A stretch of DNA of 64,000 bases from Oegoconia quadripuncta (taxonomy: Eukaryota; Arthropoda; Insecta; Lepidoptera; Autostichidae), in assembly GCA_949316235.1 (NCBI GenBank), contig OX438750.1:2680501-2744500 (forward strand). Direction: 5' to 3'. The position numbers were made by a program, and so were the translations under genes. Positions 31,074 to 42,816 of the stretch are shown here, in pieces. Numbering within the stretch: the first letter of the stretch is position 1; each line of letters opens with the position of its first letter. Under the pieces are notes generated by a model that was not told where the DNA came from, searched no databases, and saw only the letters and a list, made by a program, of their open reading frames with translations.

Positions 31074-31302
31074 TAAATATAAACCAGAATTTTTCAGAAA
31101 GGTCTTTTAATGGATCCCTGTCTTAATTCATTTATCTGGCAAAACATCAACATGGTTCCACATACTTGTTATCTGCCCAGGGTCTTTTCCTGTTTGAGAT
31201 AAACTCTACATGGTAATTTTTCTGCTGAATATATTCCCGTGGGAAAGTAATAAAGCGTTGATTCATGTAGTCTACGCGGACGAAGTCGCGGGCAGCTGCT
31301 AG

Positions 31303-31480
31303 TAATACATAAATACATTTTTTTTTTGTAAATAAATACTTATTATAAATGAAAACATCCATAACTCGGGTACACATGTCCGTATTCATCACACAAACAT
31401 ATGCCCCTAGCGGGATTCGAACCCGCAACCTTTTGGTATAGTGGTCAGAGTTGCTAACCATTACACCAAACAGGTCGTCG
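31303..31480 (-). repeat. SINE-B, 5' half, split by the Helitron
   Basis: Reverse strand: tRNA-like head with TTTGGTGTAATGGTTA and GGTTCGAATCCCGC, then ATATGTTTGTGTGATGAATA. It continues from 19015-19111. Confidence 0.85.
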
Positions 31481-31555
31481 TCGGTATAATGTCGTATGAT
31501 TGTCGTGGTTAACTATTTAGGCCGTTTGCACTAACATAATTGTTGTATTATATTT

Positions 31556-31890
31556 TTATTGCTTACCAGAATCTGTCTAAACCTTATTACTAATATAACT
31601 ATTAATTTATACCGAGGGTTATTTAGAAATATTGTACCCGTCTCCCGCCGGGTAATAGCTGAAAATCAGTGTTTTGCTCTTGAGCAATCCGACACTGATC
31701 TATGGCCCATTTGTACCGCTGCAGCACACATATACTTTTTATCCCTATATTTTGCGTGTACTTTTATATGATCTGTTTTTATTGCAACTGTACTGTAGTC
31801 TAAATTATGTGTATTAATTATTTATAAATATTATTTAATGTATGTGTGTGGCTGGAGAAACAAATAAACGTTTATCTATCTATCTATATA
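31556..31890 (+). repeat. Repeat family D, intact reference copy
   Basis: It runs from TATTGCTTACCAGAATCTG through AGCTGAAAATCAGTGTTTTG to AAACGTTTATCTATCTATC. It shows the uninterrupted sequence at the site where the tyrosine-recombinase element entered another copy (44760/46711). Confidence 0.75.
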
Positions 31891-32358
31891 GAGACCATTT
31901 TTCAGTGCATTAAGTGAGAGGTAATATACGAGTACAGTTAGAAGTATTTAGAACGAGAGATGACGTTGCAATTTCAATTTATTACATTTATGATGTACAT
32001 AATAATGATCTTAAAATATTTTTAGGTATCAAACATAAACCCTGCTAGGACACAACAATTAAATTTAGAATTCATTTATTTATTTATTTATTTATTTAAC
32101 TACATAGAATCAACAGCATTATTGCAGAAATTATATTACAGAAAAATACCAAAGTTATGCTAATTAATAATTCTTATTATGTTACCGTTATAATTGAGTG
32201 GGTAACGTTTTAATTATATTACAAGAAAATTGGTACTTTTACATTATTGTTATTATTGCGTGTAAATATACGGATTACTTAATTAATTACAACTACAAAA
32301 CAATATAACACTTAAATGTCATCAGTAATTATATCTATCTTTACATTCGTATTTATAA

Positions 32359-32393
<35 letters not shown>

Positions 32394-32431
32394 TATATAT
32401 ATATATATATATATATTATACTATATTTTTT
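31891..32431. other. AT-rich, microsatellites
   Basis: (TTTA)n at about 32068-32098 and (TA)n at about 32361-32414. No gene. Confidence 0.6.
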
Positions 32432-32775
32432 TTTATATGAGAGGGCGGCAAACGAGCATGCGGGTCACCTGATGGAAAACAATCACCGCCGCCCATGGAT
32501 ACCCGCAACACCAAAAGGGTCACAGATGCGTTGCCGGCCTTTGAGGAAGGCTTAGGCTCGTTTCTTGAAGGTTCCAATGTCGTACTCGTTCGGGAATACC
32601 GCTGCCGGAAGTCCGTTCCACAGGGTGGTTGTACGTGGTAAGAAGTTTCTTGAGAAACGTACAGTGGTAGACTTCCACTCATCCAGGTGATGGAAATTTA
32701 ATTTTCGGCGAGAAGTGTATCGGTTAAATTGAGCAGCGGGTATTAGCTCGAACAGTTCTTCAGAACACTCCCCAT
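32432..32775 (-). pseudogene. 5'-truncated CR1/Jockey-type LINE end
   Basis: Reverse strand: [20 protein letters not shown], then [14 protein letters not shown] in a shifted frame. It ends with CTCATATAAAAAAAA. Same as 61335-61678. Confidence 0.75.
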
Positions 32776-33010
32776 GAAATATGCGATAGAGAATATATTA
32801 TTTATTTATTTATATTTCTTTATTTTATTAGGTATTTCTTGAGCAACGATTTAAATTTGTAGGGGTTTTCTTCGTTTTTAACGTGTGTAGGGAGTTTGTT
32901 GAAAATTTTTACGGGACATTGCGAAAGGGCCAGAGTGTAACAGTTGCGCAGTTTCCCGTTGTATTCCAGTATAAATACGTAATTTTATAATCTTAAAGTT
33001 CCTGAGTTTT
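32776..33010 (-). repeat. LINE 3' UTR fragment
   Basis: TTCTTGAGCAACGATTTAAA and CATTGCGAAAGGGCCAGAG look like the trailing end of a CR1-type LINE. Tentative. Confidence 0.35.
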
Positions 33011-33028
33011 TTGCAGAAGGATTAATTC

Positions 33029-33230
33029 ATGATTAAGAAGCTGAAAATAATGGGAATAAGAGGTAAACAGTTGCAGCTTTTTGAGGATTACTTAACAGAT
33101 CGATCTCAATGTGTGAAAATTGTGAAGCACGTTAGTGATGAACTACCTATTGCCCATGGTGTTCCCCAAGGTAGCATATTAGGACCTACCCTCTTTTTAA
33201 TTTATATTAAAGAAAGAAAATTATTTATTT
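33029..33230 (+). pseudogene. LINE reverse-transcriptase fragment
   Basis: FEDYLTDRSQCVKI followed by PIAHGVPQGSILGPTLFLIY covers the block just before the YADD box, of Jockey/CR1 type. Both ends are missing. Confidence 0.8.
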
Positions 33231-33247
33231 TGATAACATTAATAGTT

Positions 33248-33440
33248 AAAGTCAATACAAATGATGGTAACTAAACATAGGAACTTTGGTTATCAAAAAA
33301 GGTTACCATCTTTCGTGATATTACTATGTGTATGTAGGTTTATAGTATAATATATATATATATATATATATATATTTAAATTATGTTATGTATATATTTC
33401 GCAGTAGGTATATGTAATATATTTAGTGTAAGTTAATAAA

Positions 33441-33503
<63 letters not shown>

Positions 33504-33587
33504 TAATATACTAATATCACGAAAGATGGTAACCTTTTTTGATAACCAAAGTTCCTATGTTTAGTTACCATCATTTGTACTGACTTT
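33248..33587. mobile_element. Fold-back element with ~77-bp arms and (TA)n core
   Basis: The left arm at 33248-33324 and the right arm at about 33511-33587 are near-perfect inverted copies (GATGGTAACTAAACATAGGA ... CCATCTTTCGTGATATTA). The core is mostly (TA)n. Confidence 0.85.
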
Positions 33588-33594
33588 TACCTGA

Positions 33595-33788
33595 ACCAAC
33601 CTGAGCATTGAAATAGGAAACTTAGTAAATTTGGGGTTTAGCAGTAAATTGTGTGCAAAAGAAAAAATCCTATAACGAATAATAATGAATAATTCAGTTA
33701 TCTTTTCTTTTTTTATTTGTTTTATTATTCGTTATAGGATTTTTTCTTTTGCACACAATTTGTTTCCTATTTCAATGCTCAGGTTGGC
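33595..33788. mobile_element. Second fold-back directly adjoining
   Basis: CAACCTGAGCATTGAAATAG and TGTGCAAAAGAAAAAATCCT pair with their complements at 33730-33788. The loop is about 25 bp. Confidence 0.8.
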
Positions 33789-34016
33789 TGGAAGAGATCT
33801 CTTAAAGAGATAAGTCCACCTTTGTACGTGACCTATTGTTTGTACTCTGTTATTGTAATATTTTGGTGCAATAAAGGTTACCACTCAGCATAAGCCACAG
33901 TAGCGGTCGCTCTTGCAGCGCTGATCTTCCGTGGCACCTGCAGTGTGTGAAACCGCAGCTAAGCAATGCCGCAAATATGTATATATAAAATAGAAATAAT
34001 AAATAGTTCCAATCTA

Positions 34017-34786
34017 CAGAGATGTACAAAATACCCTGTACAAAGTATCTGCAATACAAAATGCAAGATACTTTTAAATAAAGTATTTCAGATACCAGAT
34101 ACAAAATACTTTCGAGAATAGTATCTGAAATACTAAATACCAAATACGTATCTTCTAAATACTTCTTAAGATACAAATACTTTTGTAAGAAAACAAGATT
34201 TTATTTTAATGAATTCTAAGTTTATTTTTCTTAATTGACATAACACGAGCATAACACGATAACATAACACACACGTTACATAACATAACACGATTTATTC
34301 GTAAATAACTTAATGTTATTTACGTATGTAAATAACTTAACATTAAGTTATTTACGAATTATTCGTAAATAACTTAATGTAATGTAATATATACAAAAAG
34401 GCGGTCATCATCTCAAATGAAATTACATTTCAGTTTTTTTTTTTTTAATTGTTTGGCTCGCACGACTTGTGCATTTGCCACATCTTGTATAGATACAGGC
34501 CAGTGCAGTGCAAAGAAAGAGTCGCCATCTACCAATGTGATGTTGGACTAATAATGACATGCTCAATTTTACGCATTTATTTTATATATTTCTACTAATA
34601 TATTACTAAAAGTATTTTATCAGAAAAAGTATTTATAAAATACTAAGATACCAAACAAAATATATTTAAATACAAGATACAAAATGATTTTTTAAAAAGT
34701 ATTTTAGATACAAAATGAAAATACGTATCTTGCATCTTGTATCTGTATTTCAGATACTTGTATCTTAGATAAGTCACACCTCTGGT
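34017..34786. mobile_element. hAT-like non-autonomous element
   Basis: Ends CAGAGATGTACAAAATAC and (complement) CAGAGGTGTGACTTATC, with many AGATAC/GTATCT repeats inside both ends. Such CAGAGGTG-type ends are usual for hAT. No transposase and no clear 8-bp TSD. Confidence 0.55.
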
Positions 34787-35269
34787 TTTAACCCCCATTT
34801 CACACCCCAGGGGGTTGTCCAATATAGACTTTTTTGGTAGCAACCCCCACCCCTATCTCAACCCTAGAGGGTTAACTTAAAATAAATGTCATTTTCATAA
34901 TCAACATCCCATAAAACCTAAATAACGACACCAATATCGATTTTATGGTTTTAACCCCCATTTCACAACCCAGGGGGTTGTTTTTCGAAAAATCTCAAAA
35001 CACGTATTAGCTTATTTGTTCCTAGGAGTACTCTTGCGAAGTTTCGAGTCGACAATAGTCGAAATGTCCAAGTTATACTGTTTCTTCATACAAACTTCCC
35101 ACCCCTATTTCACCCCCTTAAAGGGTGAAGTTTGAAAAATCCTTTCTTAGTGCTCCCCTAGACCTCGTAAGGAACCTACGTGCCAAATTTGGAAACTCTA
35201 GACCCAGCGGTTTGGCCTGTGCGTTGATATGTCAGTCAGTCAGTCAGTTTCTTCCTTTATATATTTAGA
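34787..35269 (-). mobile_element. Helitron, 5' end fragment
   Basis: The reverse strand starts TCTAAATATATAAAGGAAG with a (CTGA)n run, then GACATATCAACGCACAGG, and reads into the 1.2-kb unit sequence. The 3' part is missing; it stops exactly at the hAT-like end. Confidence 0.85.
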
Positions 35270-35369
35270 TTATAAGTGAGTAAGGAATTGCATAAGGTAC
35301 AAAAAGTGAAGGATAAAATTTCTGAATTTGGCTATCTGCAGAGATAAATTATTTTTCTGTAAAGTGGTA

Positions 35370-35670
35370 GGTACTAGATGGTGTCTGCACATGCCCTACG
35401 GATCCTTGGGTTCAGAAGGAAGCAGATCCCGCCTCCACACTCCTCCCACTGTAACACCTGTAAGCCAGGATCAACAGTGGTACTCGACACGGCGCCTACT
35501 GAAGGTAGACGGTGCCCTACGTGATTCTATTGCTACCTTGGACCCCAAACTAATTAAAGAAAGGAATAGGGCGTGTAAGTAGGAAAAGAAGTTTCCCACT
35601 CCCCCCTCGGCAAATGGGAGTGTAGCCAATGAAATGCAACTTTCAGAAGGAAGCAGTGAAAATTTCTCCA
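35370..35670 (-). repeat. LINE 3' UTR fragment
   Basis: Reverse complement of the 15700-15950 region (GTCCAAGGTAGCAATAGA, AGTACCACTGTTGATCCTG). Confidence 0.6.
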
Positions 35671-35930
35671 CTTCCCTCCACTGTTGCTGTAATCCTTATT
35701 CTTATACGCGGACTACTTTACCTATGATTATGAATATTATATCCCAAAAAAACTGCATAAATAGTGCCACTGAAATGTACAAGTCCCAGAAATAGTGCTT
35801 CAAAACCAACGAAGTTATTTAGAGGTCTTTGTGAAAGGCAGCGTTGAGGACTGACTTTTTGTAATACAAATTGGACAATTTTGTGCGTGAGGATTGAATG
35901 TAGGGTAATGTATTAATGTGTTTTTTATGC

Positions 35931-36247
35931 ACGACTGGTTCGTACTTGACCTCAATCACACCTAATGTTAAGTTAGGATGAGGTCGAAGGTGGAAGCGTA
36001 CTGACCCGGAAAACCCATCACATTTCGGCGACTGGCTATCTTATCTCTGACGACGTGAACACAACAATACTATTAACATTGCTGCTTTGCGGTAGATTTA
36101 GATAAGATAGCTAGCCAGGCGGACATTTAAAATGCCCTACCACCAACCAAACCGAGTAGGTACTTAAACATGTACCCCGCTGGGGATCGATCCCGCGACC
36201 TCCGAATCGTAAACCCAATATTGTTTACATTGAGCCACGGAGGCGGT
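35931..36247 (-). repeat. SINE-A, near full length
   Basis: It ends at AACCGCCTCCGTGGCTCAAT on the reverse strand. An extra SINE-A piece is at about 36376-36424. Confidence 0.85.
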
Positions 36248-36439
36248 TAAAAAGTCCCTCTCATTTTCGATGTGCAGACCTAATATTGCTGTTAACGTCT
36301 TCACCGAGGCGTTTCCGGCGATACCAGCGCCACCACATTTAGTTCTTATAGCAAACCGCGTATTATGATATATGATTTAGATAAGATGGTGGTAGCTAGC
36401 CAGGCGGACATTTAAAATGCCCTATATGTGTGCCTAAAA

Positions 36440-37150
36440 TGTGGTACCCAAATATCTAGCTTTTTCGTATAACCACGTTAATACAAGTGATCCAAAACTG
36501 TTGAGTGGTGAATGGCCAAGCTCTTCTGCAATTCGGTGACTGCTTATGTCGATTTTCTTCATTTTTTTTTCAATAATAGCATCAACAGCCAAGTACCAAC
36601 TAGCTGCACTCGATTCTGTGGAACGACGTGCCATGAGACTCATAGGTGATAATTCGATGACTGCTAAATTGCAGAGCCTTGAACACCGTCGCAAAGTCGC
36701 CTGTCTCTCAGATTTTTTAGGATGCATTTCGGAGAGTGCTAGCTGGAATTACATAATCTTATTCCACTTTTGGACAACTAGGCGTGGGGAGGGATTCCAC
36801 CCATATATAGTTAATATACCGAAAATTCGCACTAAGAAGTTCGATTCTTCATTCATCATCCGAACAGCCAAGACATGGAACTCCCTTCCGGCGTCAGTCT
36901 GAACCCTACAACCTTGGGATCTTCAAGAGCAGGGTGAATAGAGATGGTGAAACGCGAATCCAGTCAATCATAAAAAAAAAAACAGTTACTTTGATAGGAC
37001 CACCACAGCGAGGAACATCTTTAACAACAAAATTACCCGACCTGAATCTACTGGACCATATTTTTGCAGTAGTTTTGGACAAAGCATCTTCTCCAATATC
37101 TATTTTTTCCTTATTAACTTCCATTTCAAAATTATTAAAAATATGAATAA
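36440..37150 (-). pseudogene. Mariner transposase relic, split by a LINE
   Basis: On the reverse strand, 37150-36986 reads ...SSRFRSGNFVVKDVPRCGG (first helix-turn-helix). After removing 36589-36980 it continues VDAIIEKKMKKIDISSHRIA (second helix-turn-helix) to about 36440. The catalytic part is lost. Different family from the intact mariner at 2981. Confidence 0.75.
36589..36980 (+). mobile_element. 5'-truncated Jockey/CR1-type LINE inside the mariner relic
   Basis: The frame carries LAALDSVERRAMRLIGDNSM, then FIIRTAKTWNSLPASV and (shifted) YNLGIFKSRVN. It has an A tail, with AACAG on both sides (36584-36588 and 36981-36985) as target duplication. Confidence 0.8.
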
Positions 37151-38126
37151 GTATTATACTTATCAATTTGTTTCAATTTTACCGCTATTACCAGAAAGTC
37201 AGCTGTCAAACAAAATATTACTTTCCCGCCCAAGTTCAGTGTTGCTAGAAATATAACACCCAAACATGCGTTCAAAAAGGCCGCGAACTTTTCCGACTAG
37301 GTACCTAATATTATCGAGGTACACCAAAAGAACTGTAAAAGCTAAAGATGTTCGATAACTTAAACTTTAAGCACGTATTTCTGACGGTATATTCTGAGTT
37401 TATAATGTTACATGTACGTAGGTCTAATTACGTTATTTTAACTTTTTATTTTTCGAAACAAAATAAATCAACTAATCTTAATACTTTCTTGTGAACAATA
37501 CCTTAGCCTTTAAATTATTGTCTGAGCAAGTGCATGACACGTCATAAGACGAGTGGGATGAGGATGACATTTGTTTGACTAATTACTCAAGACAGCATAT
37601 CCGCATTACCACATGTGTCACATGAGTAAAGAAACGAAATTACGCCCTTTGAAAATAAATATTCTATTCTATTCTTGAATTTCGATATTTCCTTGTAGTC
37701 CGGTAAAAATATGTCATTTTTGTGGTGTAACTTCCTATGATCTTTAAGTTCCTGATTTTTTGTAGAACGATAGAGTACCCATCAGTAATATAATATAATA
37801 AAAATGTCTTCTAGCCATTCTGTAGCTTGCTTCAGGTATAATATTATTAGTATTTAGTTATAAAACCTACAATATTAAATTAAAGTTACCACTGTAAAAT
37901 TCACTGCGATGTAGAAGATGCTAAGACATCCTAAAACAATTTCCTAAAAAAAAAAATACAAATCAATAAAACTACAGATAAATTCTCAGAATACAGAGCA
38001 AACCAGAAACCGCCCGTGCGTTTAAAAGTGACGCAAGGCAAACTAAGCTGATCAGCGTACATTGTGGTTGATTAGTCACTCTGTGGACGTCACGGAAAGA
38101 AAGCAGTTATCTATTTAAATTAAAAT
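37151..38126. other. No recognised gene
   Basis: AT-rich; some stretches could be old repeats, but none is identified. Confidence 0.35.
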
Positions 38127-38270
38127 ATGCCGTCTTGTGTCGTCCCCACCTGTAAAATTCCTGTTGGGTATACGAAGAAACAGAATGGGATCACATTTCA
38201 TGTGTTCATCTACAGCATTCACATATCATTTAGTATTGATTTTGTTTTAACTATTTTAATTGTCATATAA
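38127..38270 (+). pseudogene. N-terminal piece of a THAP zinc-finger domain
   Basis: MPSCVVPTCKIPVGYTKKQN followed by GITFHVF fits the start of the C2CH THAP DNA-binding domain (Cys at 4 and 9, basic loop, FH). The frame then runs into unrelated AT-rich sequence and stops at 38270. THAP domains occur in P-like transposases and host regulators. It could also be a first exon whose continuation I cannot find. Confidence 0.6.
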
Positions 38271-38689
38271 AATTCCTCCATTTTGTGAGTGTGGCCAGTA
38301 TGATGAAATATTTCACCCTAGTTTTTTATTATTAAACATTTAAAATTGGCATTATTTATTCTATAATACTTTTAACAATTTTATTACGTTTGCCTAATAT
38401 ATAAATGTGGAAATATAATAAAAAGAGCAAACCTCGAATTTTTTGCTTGTTTTTCTCTGGGGAGTGAGCTTTGTGATTGATCAGTAATGTCGAAAGACTA
38501 ATATTAGGTGTAAAAAAATATGACGATCCCAAGTGATAATTTTATCCGACGAAATAAATCTTTATCAACTGAAAATTCAACTCAATAATCAATAAATTCA
38601 CAATTCGTAAACTGATATACCGTGTTATATCAGTTTACGAATACACACAAAAGATATTACCAAGCTAAGAAAATACAAAAATATATGTA

Positions 38690-38950
38690 TATATTGCCCT
38701 CGGTGAAATTTTTCATACCTATATAACGAAGTTATTGATCGATTTTTTTTGATAGAAGAATTCCAATTACCTATATTCTCCGACGCAATGAATGAATTTT
38801 AATCTTATAGTCTTTGTTTTATTAGGTATTTAAATACCCATACTATATCTAAAGCGAGCTACCGATTTGTTAGAAAACATTTTTATTCTATCACTGACAG
38901 GTGTACTCTGTCCATCTGCAAAAAATCACGACCTTTAAGATTAAGGGAAG
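38690..38950 (+). repeat. Dispersed repeat, pair with 58815-59125
   Basis: Shares TATTCTCCGACGCAATGAA, ACCGATTTGTTAG and CTTTAAGATTA.GGAAGTT with the right-hand copy. No coding capacity. Confidence 0.6.
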
Positions 38951-40599
38951 TTAGAAGTGTTTCTTTACTTTGCTACAACAGTCAACATCAAAAGGTTATG
39001 AGACGTTGTAGCCTGTTTCAACATTTGAATTTACAAAAATAATCAATGTGTCGAATATAAAGTTTTATTCGGAAACTTTTATAGAAAGTTTTTTTTTTCT
39101 AAATAGGCATCGGAATCGATGATTGAAATCCACAGACCAAATCTGTCAGGTAGGTATCTCGGGCGCACGGTGTATATTTAAGTTTTAACACAGTTGGTTT
39201 GGTTTTTCTGGATGATGTAATGCTTGTTTTCTGTTTCTTTTTCAATGCTTGTAAATAAAAAAAAATAAGAAAAAAGGCACGCATATGGCAACATCTTGTT
39301 CCATTAAAATAGGGGATTCCCCGCCCTCGGCGCGGCGTTCTACCAACAAGCAAAATATTTTACCAAGTGATGATTCACCCTATTTAACCAGCCAACAACT
39401 TGGCTCGTCCGTCTCTTTTCATTTAATTTCATCACAGAGTATTTTTCTTTGTAGGTATTCATTTGAATCGAATTCTTCGAAATACGATCCAATTGCGTAC
39501 CTACCTACGTATATGTGTCACCAAAGAGTATGTAGTGTAGCTCATTGCATTCCTTAGCCTTTATAATATTACAAGGAAGAAGAAAACTTCTTTCTATCAC
39601 ATTGAACGAAAGTGCAGGCAGTGACGTAATTCAATTCAGTGACTGTTTTCATTGAGATAGTTTGGATTATTGTGAGATCTCGGTCACAGTGTAACCTTCG
39701 ATAGAAATCTTAAATCGGTAAGTGAAATGCTTTGTTTATAAGTGATTCCAGTTTGTTACCTACCGGCCTTAACTATCGCTTGAATTGACAAGCTTCTAGC
39801 ATTTGTTTTGGTACTTGTACAAGCAAAAAATGACTTAAACTTCTGAGCGAAATAGAAGCCAGCAATCTTCCTATCGTTTGAAAATTCGACCAGACGATCA
39901 GTCAGATATCTCTCGAAACTTCGAGCGGCCCCCACTGCCCAAGGATTACCACCCCAAATGGAGCACAAAAATATAATCTCCACAGAAATACCAGCGCGTA
40001 TTCGCAGTTCTTCCGTGCCTGTGTTTAAGAAGGGGTTAAGAGTAGGTACTGTCTTTCCCAATCATTGGTACTTACTTATATGAGTTTGATGTAAGTAGGC
40101 ATTTCTTCATTTATGTATTTCTATAGTTGTGTCTTGAAACCTTCCCTGTCTTCTATGGTCATGGTCAAGAAGAGCAAGAGAGAGAGGCGATTGGAATTTT
40201 TGGTACACCGCATTAGGCGGCCCTTACACTAACATAGATAATTAAGTACCTACATATAGAAACTAACAATTAAATTAAGAATACACATAATATAAATGTA
40301 AAAAAGAAATGTAAGGATATTTCCTTACATAATAATAGTTGTGTAGGAAATTTATAGGTCACGGTGTAGCCTTCGGTTAGTTATTAGTTTATAATAAGTT
40401 ATAAATTAACCAACTATGATAAAGTTACGTATATACTAACTATGTTCTTGAGCCCCACAACTTAGAAACATTACGTCTCTTTATATTCACTCGCACCTAT
40501 ACTATCACTCATTAATCACTATTTCAAGAGTCTGAAAATTGCTATTTATTTAATACTTTCTGTTTCCTCTGGTTTAGGTTCCAAGTTGCTCTGCTCCTT
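38951..40599. other. No recognised gene
   Basis: The longest open frame, 39756-40061 on the minus strand (101 codons, SIWGGNPWAVGAARSFERYL), has a protein-like composition but no motif I know. The rest is AT-rich. Confidence 0.3.
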
Positions 40600-40794
40600 A
40601 GGGGATAGCTGAAAATCAGTGTTTTGCTCAATGAGCAATCTAATACACTGAGCTATGACCCATTTGTACTGCTGCAGCACACACATGCGTTAGTGTTACA
40701 ATATTATGTTATTGTTGTAAATGTGTTACCTTATCTGTGTATCAATATGTATAAGCTAAATGTATGTGTGTGACTGTGGAAACAAATAAAGGCT

Positions 40795-40829
<35 letters not shown>

Positions 40830-40835
40830 ATATTA
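40600..40835 (+). repeat. Repeat family D with (TATC)n tail
   Basis: AGCTGAAAATCAGTGTTTTG to AATAAAGGCTTTATCTATC with eight or so CTAT units. Confidence 0.75.
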
Positions 40836-40859
40836 TAAGCAGTTGATTATTTATAATAA

Positions 40860-41030
40860 TAATAAATATCCTTGACATACACACAGCGCCATCTAGTTCC
40901 ACTTTAATCCGTAACTCAGGTACACATGTCCATATTCATCACACAAACATATGCCCCTAGCGGGATTCGAACCCGCAACCTTTTGGTATAGTGGTCAGAG
41001 TTGCTAACCACTACACCAAACAGGACGTCA
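40860..41030 (-). repeat. SINE-B with head
   Basis: Reverse strand: TGTTTGGTGTAGTGGTTAGC and GGTTCGAATCCCGC, with CAGCGCCATCTAGTTCCAC of the body on the plus strand. Confidence 0.8.
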
Positions 41031-41599
41031 TATATATTTTGTCAAAATATATTTTATTTTTTATTTATTTGGGCTAACAGATAGTGACAAATACAATATG
41101 CACTATGTATCACTAACTTACATTAAGTACCTACTTAGATCTAATTGTGCCACCACCGTTAACCACTGATTACTTTAATACATATTGAGCTTGATATTGA
41201 TATTGAGTTTTCGCGGTCTGCCACATTTGCGTCTGGCGTTTACACCAATCATAATACTTAAATATCTAGTTTTATTTCATTCACTGTGTTTACTTTAGTA
41301 TTCATTGTGTTTACATTATTTAGTCATTATTTGAGTCACTATTAGTTTATTAAAAATTTTATCCAATCTATTCTTGAACAAATTCACCGATTGGGCAGAG
41401 ACAACCTCTCAAGCTTGTTACCGGCCTGAAAAGCAATATTCGTGTCAGCTTGAGTGTGACTTATTCGCTGAGGTGTCCTCACAACGGTGGTATGTCTTGA
41501 TAGGTTATAAGTTTCAATTATTTCTTGATAGGAAGATTTTGGATCCCAATGGGAACCTTATTAAGAAACTAGTCATTTAAATCGGATAAAGTTTTTACT

Positions 41600-41891
41600 G
41601 CCTCCGTGGTTCAATGTAACCAACATAGGTTTTACGAATTCGAGGTTGTGGGTTCGATCCACAGCGGGGTGCATGTATAAGTACACAATTTGGTTGGGGG
41701 TGGGCATTTTAAATGGCCCTCAGGCTAGTTACCACCATCTTAGCTAAGTCTACCGCCAAGCAGCAATGTTAATAGCATTGTTGTGTTCCGGTAGCCAGAT
41801 ATAAGATAACCAGTCCCCTATGTTGGGGATTCCGGGTCCACCTTCGACCTCATCTTCACTTAACACCAGTTGTGATTGAGGTCAAGTACTA
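41600..41891 (+). repeat. SINE-A, diverged
   Basis: GCCTCCGTGGTTCAATG, box B GGTTCGATCCAC, ending GATTGAGGTCAAGTAC. Confidence 0.8.
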
Positions 41892-42079
41892 AGTGGTTGG
41901 ATCTTTCAATTTTTTTAATAAGAGAGAAGATTTGTTACTGGATGAACAAAACAAAAAGTAAACTTTAAAAAAGAGCAAACAGTTAATTGGTGGATATAAA
42001 GAAATATTCACTAATGACTTTTCCTGCATTATTATATAACTTTTGTATTTCATCTTTATATTGTTGATTTTGTAATCAA

Positions 42080-42290
42080 GCATTGAACAATACATTTTCC
42101 AAATCTTTACCAAATCGTCGAGCCAGTTCTCTTCCTGCGGATCTCCTCATTTCTGATTTGATCCCGAAAGGGAGACTCCAAGCATTGTTCTCTCCATTGG
42201 GTGACCTTGAGCCTTCTTATGAGGCCCATAGTGAGCGATCACGTTTCAGTTCCTTATGTCATCACTACCAACACACTTAAAGGACGTAAA
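42080..42290 (+). repeat. LINE fragment (RTE-like 3' region)
   Basis: GAGCCTTCTTATGAGGCCCA and CCTTATGTCATCACTACCAA look like the end of an RTE-type LINE. Tentative. Confidence 0.3.
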
Positions 42291-42364
42291 GGACGGACCG
42301 TTTCAGTCAGACATCCCCCAAAAATCATAGTTCTTCCTATTCACCAGTGTGTAATTAATTATAT

Positions 42365-42745
42365 TAATTAATCGTATGTACCAATTCCTGCGATTTTCAA
42401 AGCTATATCCAAATTAGTTTTTTATTTGGAAAATGGAATATTATTTCAAGGTTTCACATGAAATATTTTTTAATTTCTGGGCTAAATCACATAATAAAAA
42501 AAATTTGAACAGAGCTCTTTTCACGTGCTTCCCATAATCATTTCTTATATTCGCTGAAACTTTTATAAAGCGGTTACTTTTAAAAATTAACGCTGCCTAT
42601 ACTTAACTTAATGTTATCCGATAATACACACAATTTGGATTTGCCGTTCCCAAAAACATTTAAAAAATGTTTGTATGGAGAACAGTCTTAATGAATTTCT
42701 TCATACAAATCGCCAATTTCATAGTTAAGGACCTAATATGTATAA
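42365..42745 (+). promoter_or_regulatory. Upstream region of right PARP copy
   Basis: Counterpart of 5600-6205. It ends 70 bp before the ATG at 42817. It lacks the SINE seen in the left copy. By eye about nine of ten positions agree outside indels, more than in the coding exons. Confidence 0.6.
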
Positions 42746-42816
42746 TTTTTCTAGATGGTGAAGTGAATAATGTTTTTTTTTTTGTTTTCCTATAAAGCGG
42801 GCATTTTTGACTTGAA

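Larger units (their letters stand above)
19112..31302 (+). mobile_element. Composite Helitron, 12.2 kb, with two nested LINEs
   Basis: It starts TCTAAATATATAAAGGAAG followed by (CTGA)n and ends with CGCGGACGAAGTCGCG, then CAGCTGCTAG. The base before is A (19111) and the base after is T (31303), the A^T target of Helitrons. The interior holds tandem 1.2-kb units starting at 19206, 20379, 27554 and 28755 (the last partial), two LINEs (20735-26666 and 29107-30489) and the end of a helicase gene (30618-31073). No Rep nuclease domain is found, so it is non-autonomous. Without the LINEs it would be about 4.85 kb. Confidence 0.92.
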
